A stretch of 64,000 bases of DNA, from the NCBI RefSeq assembly GCF_037325665.1, contig NC_090246.1, positions 35,058,272-35,122,271 on the forward strand, given 5' to 3'. Of this stretch, positions 62,701-64,000 are shown one piece after another. The notes beneath the pieces are model-generated. The model saw only the letters and a list, made by a program, of their open reading frames with translations, was not told the DNA's origin and made no database searches. Source of the stretch: Littorina saxatilis (lineage: Eukaryota > Mollusca > Gastropoda > Littorinimorpha > Littorinidae). The translations under genes and the position numbers were made by a program. Position 1 is the first letter of the stretch; each line of letters starts with the position of its first letter.

Positions 62701-62886
62701 TGCAGGTGTCATGCCTGTCTCTGAACATTCAAACTCCCCTCTACAAACAACTATGTAAACAAGAGACTGAGAAGAAGGGATACGTGTCTCTCCTCTGTTG
62801 TCAGTGCTTACCTTGAAGGTGTGTTTGTTTTCCTGTACTCAGATCCTCCACCACCACAATGCAGCCACTGGAGTACACAAACAGGC
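43118..62886 (-). CDS. WDR90: WDR90 (POC16), C-terminal 14 exons; 5' part off window
   Basis: Seen: 14 exons with GT-AG borders and consistent phases total 1,973 nt and encode the last 656 residues (human WDR90 is about 1,750 residues). The order matches human WDR90 closely: VYSSGCIVVVEDLSTG, LASASGCFEDSSQCQVCVWD, FASVGEEGTLLFWLLDE, CFLHWDADTCEI, GTTCGTLWYINW, SIRLISGHSKP, CEDGSVRVWVLRN, LVAGYGDGTVRVFDV, DRRVSVWSSDW and the ending VLVWDLTL (human ends VWEVPGL). Family knowledge: tandem WD40 beta-propellers with an N-terminal CFAP20-like domain (not in this window); localises to the centriole microtubule wall and links the inner scaffold, needed for centriole stability. It is transcribed convergently with BRAT1. 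Several introns contain decayed partial copies of neighbouring exons. Confidence 0.9.
43463..43517. repeat. (CA)n microsatellite in WDR90 intron
   Basis: About 54 bp pure CA. Confidence 0.97.
43642..43726 (-). CDS. WDR90: WDR90 exon W13
   Basis: Acceptor GTGGTTAG, donor AAAG|GTATGT. Encodes VVRTASLTHWATCLDLAPD and SPLVAVGIK; ends one base into a codon. Confidence 0.87.
44035..44413 (-). mobile_element. tRNA-headed SINE
   Basis: The head on the - strand contains an A-box-like TGGCGCAGTGGT and a B-box-like GGTCGTGAGTTCGAATCCC; the tail is (GAA)n at 44035. The body words match 53612-53995 and fragments at 47868 and 56065. Confidence 0.85.
44584..44700 (-). CDS. WDR90: WDR90 exon W12
   Basis: Acceptor CATTTTAG, donor AAG|GTAACG. 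Encodes YSVLPTSLAKFSPEEPDIVV, YTGYGMNKCLQFYSLSHRK; 39 codons, phase 0. Confidence 0.88.
44886..45234 (-). mobile_element. Relative of the CAGACCTG TIR family
   Basis: Ends CAGACCTGGGAAC and GTTCCCTGGTCT; the right subterminal sequence (ATACGGCGAAATCGTATG) is the inverse of that at 8268. The target duplication is unclear. Confidence 0.7.
45342..46052 (+). mobile_element. Non-autonomous Helitron, 711 bp
   Basis: Starts A|TCTATACATATAAATAAAAG and ends with hairpin GCCCGGCTTCGCCCGGG on the complementary strand, eight bases, CTAG|T. The A-T insertion site and CTAG terminus fit the Helitron rule. It has no Rep/helicase, and contains a poly-C/(CA)n tract at 45668-45700. Confidence 0.75.
46054..46072. 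repeat. (TA)n tract
   Basis: TA run immediately after the Helitron end; likely the insertion target. Confidence 0.9.
46153..46332 (-). CDS. WDR90: WDR90 exon W11
   Basis: Acceptor CCTACAG, donor CAG|GTATGT. Encodes VDDMDPGVSSPTLWLACSAD, RRVSVWSSDWGCDLCDLVDW and LTFPAPAFTPDG, matching human GDQRVSVWASDW and ELVDWLSFPMPA. Confidence 0.93.
46904..47034 (-). CDS. WDR90: WDR90 exon W10
   Basis: Acceptor TGTTTCAG, donor CAG|GTATGT. Encodes GRMILSGGSDGLIAVSS, GITVRVIRDHKGAPITNFDV and PTVQ, aligning with SGDKDGLVAVS and DHQGAPIS of human WDR90. Its acceptor side seeds the tandem array at 47040-47790. Confidence 0.9.
47040..47790 (-). repeat. Tandem array carrying the acceptor edge of WDR90 exon W10
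   Basis: A unit of about 134 bp repeats with the word GATCGTGCAACCTGAAA at 47161, 47295 and 47429 and more diverged units to about 47790. Each unit includes the first ~45 bp of W10 (CACTCCCTCCCGACAGGATC), its acceptor, and upstream intron sequence. The real edge is at 47034. Confidence 0.85.
47868..48030 (-). mobile_element. SINE 3' fragment
   Basis: (CTT)n tail then body words (CTCATGGGTTGAAACTCCCA, TTTTTACCCTGCCGTTTAGG) of the tRNA-headed SINE family. The head is missing. Confidence 0.75.
48068..48792 (+). mobile_element. piggyBac-type MITE with N-terminal reading frame
   Basis: TIRs CCCAATGCCCCCTGA and TCAGGGGGCATTGGG, each bordered by TTAA (48064-48067, 48793-48796), the piggyBac target. 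A + strand frame from about 48325 to 48516 reads MVLNEGLEVWCSIMGN, SDDDSDTPFEGFLLEEV and a stop; acidic N-termini are usual in piggyBac transposases, so this is probably the remnant of one. The catalytic domain is absent. Confidence 0.88.
48866..49094 (-). CDS. WDR90: WDR90 exon W9
   Basis: Acceptor ATTTCAG, donor GAAG|GTGAGG. Encodes VCNCVAFAPPSMLTLAAAA, an acidic loop (GDSGEDNDKAEDQ), LVAGYGDGTVRVFDVNT and SVSVTAIAFSAE. A piggyBac MITE begins 73 bp after the donor. Confidence 0.92.
49614..49733 (-). CDS. WDR90: WDR90 exon W8
   Basis: Acceptor CTTTTAG, donor CAG|GTTTGT. Encodes VTGISMAPAGLMATSCEDG, SVRVWVLRNKEQALQFQV and KDQ; 40 codons, phase 0 at both ends. Confidence 0.92.
49797..50068 (+). 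mobile_element. SINE 3' part (family of 59625-60150)
   Basis: Contains CACGTTAAAGATCCCACGAT, GTGTGACTTGGAATAATAGG and the 3' end GCGATATAAGACTCATTGATTG. Confidence 0.8.
50402..50491 (-). CDS. WDR90: WDR90 exon W7
   Basis: Acceptor GTTGCAG, donor CCG|GTAACA. Encodes GIVGTTCGTLWYINWQ and ERTSIRLISGHSKP, nearly identical in pattern to human GVVGTTAGTLWFVSW. Confidence 0.92.
50610..50771. repeat. Two (GT)n arrays with a 53-bp spacer
   Basis: 50610-50667 and 50718-50771. Confidence 0.96.
51073..52353. mobile_element. Solo LTR of an LTR retrotransposon (fossil)
   Basis: 1,281 bp, starting TGTCACG and ending CGTGACA (TG...CA with a 7-bp inverted terminus), between 5-bp target duplications ACATC (51068-51072 and 52354-52358). 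Inside is a 15-bp tandem array (ACCGGCTAACCAGCA type, 51821-51922). There is no internal region, so the family (Ty3/Gypsy or BEL-like) cannot be assigned. The intact duplication suggests moderate age. It lies 12 bp from the W6 donor. Confidence 0.8.
51821..51922. repeat. 15-bp tandem array inside the LTR
   Basis: Six to seven units of CCGGCTAACCAGC plus two variable bases. Confidence 0.9.
52366..52568 (-). CDS. WDR90: WDR90 exon W6
   Basis: Acceptor TTCTATAG, donor AATG|GTCAGT. Encodes DCVGSGAGKFLTGSTAGH, LRLWAVDSVELLRQ and DGGVVSAHFDENLEM. It is the single intact member of an array of decayed copies extending to about 55.2 kb. Confidence 0.9.
52660..55193 (-). pseudogene. Decayed tandem copies of WDR90 exon W6
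   Basis: Five clear partial copies of the acceptor side of W6 lie upstream of it on the transcribed strand, with exon edges near 52770, 52937, 53114, 55026 and 55193. Each retains a recognisable remnant: CVESGPDKFLTGSTAGH, ESARKFLHVMGSSSGRLRL, EWGDKFFTRSIAGQLCI, CVRSDVGKLLTGSDSGH and CVVSGTGMFLHGSIAGH. All have stops or frame changes and lack the 3' half of the exon. Edges that lie close together are 167-202 bp apart. A tRNA-headed SINE (53612-53995) sits inside; a sixth remnant near 54.70-54.79 kb is doubtful. Confidence 0.8.
53612..53995 (+). mobile_element. tRNA-headed SINE, full copy
   Basis: The head GGGGATGTAGCTCAGTCGGT has an A box and GCGTGAGTTCATCCC a B box at tRNA spacing; the body is shared with 44035-44413; (GAA)n tail. 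Inserted inside the decayed W6 array. Confidence 0.88.
56065..56192 (+). mobile_element. SINE 3' fragment
   Basis: Body words (GTGTATGCCGCCTGAATGGC, GGGAGTTTCAGCCCATG) and (GAA)n tail, 29 bp from the W5 donor. Confidence 0.8.
56221..56356 (-). CDS. WDR90: WDR90 exon W5
   Basis: Acceptor ATCAACAG, donor ATTG|GTAAGT. Encodes VTSFTSLEYTGGSTLYVT, KVSAWDTRHNSCFLHWDA and DTCEI. Confidence 0.9.
56950..59130. repeat. Highly diverged ~177-bp satellite
   Basis: The word GTTCATCAC(C/T)TTACA or a near variant starts at 56969, 57145, 57497, 57672, 57845, 58019, 58201, 58562, 58742 and 58921, i.e. steps of 173-182 bp or twice that. Two monomers (58019, 58201) also have an inverted partner (TGTAAGGTTATGAAC type) 30-40 bp on. 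Between the words the monomers share little, so the array is old. No coding frame. Confidence 0.75.
59625..60150 (-). mobile_element. tRNA(Leu/Ser)-like headed SINE
   Basis: The head on the - strand (TGGCCGAGTGGTAATGCACT, GGTTGCGAGTTCGACCC) resembles a class-II tRNA; the 3' end is GCGATATAAGCC plus (ATTG)n at 59625-59640. A partial internal duplication of the 3' part is seen at 59690-59760. Confidence 0.83.
60190..60434 (-). CDS. WDR90: WDR90 exon W4
   Basis: Acceptor CACACAG, donor GCT|GTGAGT. Encodes DYHNSEVVVWSTIS, CLKWDPFTVNEFASVGEEG and VPDEVLKPEGNA. A SINE head begins about 40 bp beyond the donor. Confidence 0.9.
60455..60608. mobile_element. Short MITE
   Basis: Ends CAGAGGAACCCCCTTCAAG and CTTTAAGGTCTTCCACTG, inverted; repeated TTTTAAGACT words inside. 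Related words at 1703-1790, 42990-43060 and 63030-63105. Confidence 0.65.
60975..61277 (-). repeat. 150-bp tandem duplication covering the donor end of WDR90 exon W3
   Basis: CTCACTTACTGCTGTCCATA occurs at 60981 and 61131, and the intervening 150 bp is repeated nearly perfectly, including the last ~45 bp of W3 and its GTGAGT donor. The copy at 61079 is an orphan exon end without an acceptor. Confidence 0.9.
61231..61390 (-). CDS. WDR90: WDR90 exon W3
   Basis: Acceptor TTGTCCAG, donor TTG|GTGAGT. Encodes MLASASGCFEDSSQC, VCVWDLSTHTC and MAYSRDDRFLITVG. Its donor-side end is duplicated 150 bp downstream. Confidence 0.9.
61890..62153. mobile_element. TIR MITE beside WDR90 exon W2
   Basis: Inverted ends ATATACTTACCCGAATCACA and ATATTCTTACTCCGAATCAC. 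Its right end is about 22 bp from the W2 donor. Confidence 0.75.
62175..62221 (-). CDS. WDR90: WDR90 exon W2
   Basis: A 47-nt micro-exon, acceptor TTGCAG, donor CAG|GTTAGT. Encodes GHAEEVSTLAVRNDHQ, the canonical GH start of a WD repeat. The phases need it between W1 and W3. Confidence 0.87.
62466..62665. repeat. Two tandem ~99-bp units with CA tracts
   Basis: GAAGGTATTCCTTGAAATGC and following 60 bp occur twice, each preceded by CACACACGCACACAAATGCA. Confidence 0.9.
62812..62886 (-). CDS. WDR90: WDR90 exon W1 (first in window)
   Basis: Acceptor TTGTTACAG, donor AG|GTAAGC. Encodes GLFVYSSGCIVVVEDL and STGKQTHLQ, an entire blade-joining segment conserved with human WDR90. The incoming phase requires a further exon beyond 63 kb. 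Confidence 0.88.
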
Positions 62887-63035
62887 CTGTAACAACACAA
62901 ACATCAACAATATCAACTCAAACCTACAGATACTGGCAGCTCAGATTCTCCCTCTGGGTTTGCAAACATTCTTCACAAGTGATGTCATTTCTCAGATTTG
63001 AGATAATAAAGTTAATTTGATTTGATTTGATTTGG

Positions 63036-64000
63036 TCCCTCTGTTTTCAGGATTCTAAAAATCTCAGAAATTGAGGTCTTAGAGAAGGGGTCTTAAAACA
63101 GAGTCTCATTTAGACATTGTGCAGTGACAATCAAGGCAAATGAGTCTCATTTAGACATTGTGCATAGTCTCATTTAGACATTGTGCAGAGTCTCATTTAG
63201 ACATTGTGCATAGTCTCATTTAGACATTGTGCAGAGTCTCATTTAGACATTGTGCAAAGTCTCATTTAGACATTGTGCATAGTCTCATTTAGACATTGTG
63301 CATAGTCTCATTTAGACATTGTGCAGAGTCTCATTTAGACATTGTGCAGTGACAATCAAGGCAAATGAGTCTCATTTAGACATTGTGCATAGTCTCATTT
63401 AGACATTGTGCAGAATCTCATTTAGACATTGTGCAGTGACAATCAAGGCAAATGAGGCATATTCAGACATTGTGCCGTGACAATCAAGGCAAATGAGGCA
63501 TATTCAGACATTGTGCCGTGACAATCAAGGCAAATGAGGCATATTCAGACATTGTGCAGAGTCTCATTTAGACATTGTGCAGTGACAATCAAGGCAAATG
63601 AGGCATATTCAGACATTGTGCCGTGACAATCAAGGCAAATGAGGCATATTCAGACATTGTGCCGTGACAATCAAGGCAAATGAGGCATATTCAGACATTG
63701 TACAGTGACAATCAAGGCAAATGAGGCATATTCAGACATTGTACAGTGACAATCAAGGCAAATGAGGCATATTCAGACATTGTGCAGTGACAATCAAGGC
63801 AAATGAGGCATATTCAGACATTGTGCAGTGACAATCAAGGCAAATGAGGCATATTCAGACATTGTGCAGAGTCTCATTTAGACATTGTGCAGAGTCTCAT
63901 TTAGACATTGTGCAGAGTCTCATTTAGACATTGTGCAGTGACAATCAAGGCAAATGAGGCATATTCAGACATTGTGCAGTGACAATCAAGGCAAATGAGG
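63036..64000. repeat. Two-motif satellite running off the window
   Basis: Motif A, AGTCTCATTTAGACATTGTGCA (22 bp), and motif B, GTGACAATCAAGGCAAATGA plus GGCATATTCAGACATTGTGCA (41 bp), alternate irregularly from about 63095. They share the ending GACATTGTGCA. The 63036-63095 stretch resembles a MITE end (CAGAAATTGAGGTCTTA). Confidence 0.93.

Noticed and set aside
63036-64000. CRISPR-like alternation of two motifs
   Set aside because: Both motifs are repeated; there are no unique spacers.

Overview
The window is animal nuclear DNA, most likely from a marine gastropod mollusc (a Littorina-like caenogastropod is my best guess, from remembered repeat families). The evidence is spliced genes with canonical GT-AG introns, single-copy animal genes, and a dense mix of LINE tails, tRNA-derived SINEs, pogo, piggyBac and Helitron elements, and long CA/GT/CT microsatellites. 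It contains no bacterial-style operons, rRNA or CRISPR.

Two host genes are arranged tail to tail. On the + strand, about 6.3-27.5 kb, is BRAT1 (BRCA1-associated ATM activator 1, partner of the INTS9/INTS11 cleavage module). Ten coding exons with consistent splice phases give an 897-residue HEAT/ARM protein ending in the conserved Asp-Cys-Tyr tail. A leader exon at 1404-1694 may add 97 residues. On the - strand, 62.9-43.1 kb, are the last 14 exons (656 residues) of WDR90/POC16, a centriole-wall WD40 protein; its 5' part lies beyond the right edge. Between the two 3' ends (27.5-43.1 kb) I see no recognisable conserved gene, only repeats and a weak two- or three-exon candidate at 32.9-35.9 kb.

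Mobile DNA fills the introns. Left end (0-5.5 kb): LINE 3' fragments, microsatellites and inverted arrays of a 17-bp satellite. BRAT1 introns (7-26.6 kb): a self-nested element family with 6-bp target duplications, a pogo/Tigger remnant holding a Helitron that holds an almost full RT LINE, a pogo transposon with a broken transposase, SINE-like copies with perfect target duplications, a 21-bp repeat array, and TIR elements, one abutting the last BRAT1 acceptor. WDR90 introns: tRNA-headed SINEs, a piggyBac MITE, a Helitron, a solo LTR 12 bp from a splice donor, and a strongly diverged ~177-bp satellite (56.9-59.1 kb). A two-motif satellite runs off the right end (63.05-64 kb).

The most unusual pattern is repeated local tandem duplication clipped at exon edges. 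Decayed partial copies of WDR90 exons W3, W6 and W10 lie in the flanking introns, and three decayed copies of the BRAT1 C-terminal tail lie downstream of its stop. I found no new enzymatic or defence system; the novelty is in gene-structure decay and repeat architecture.
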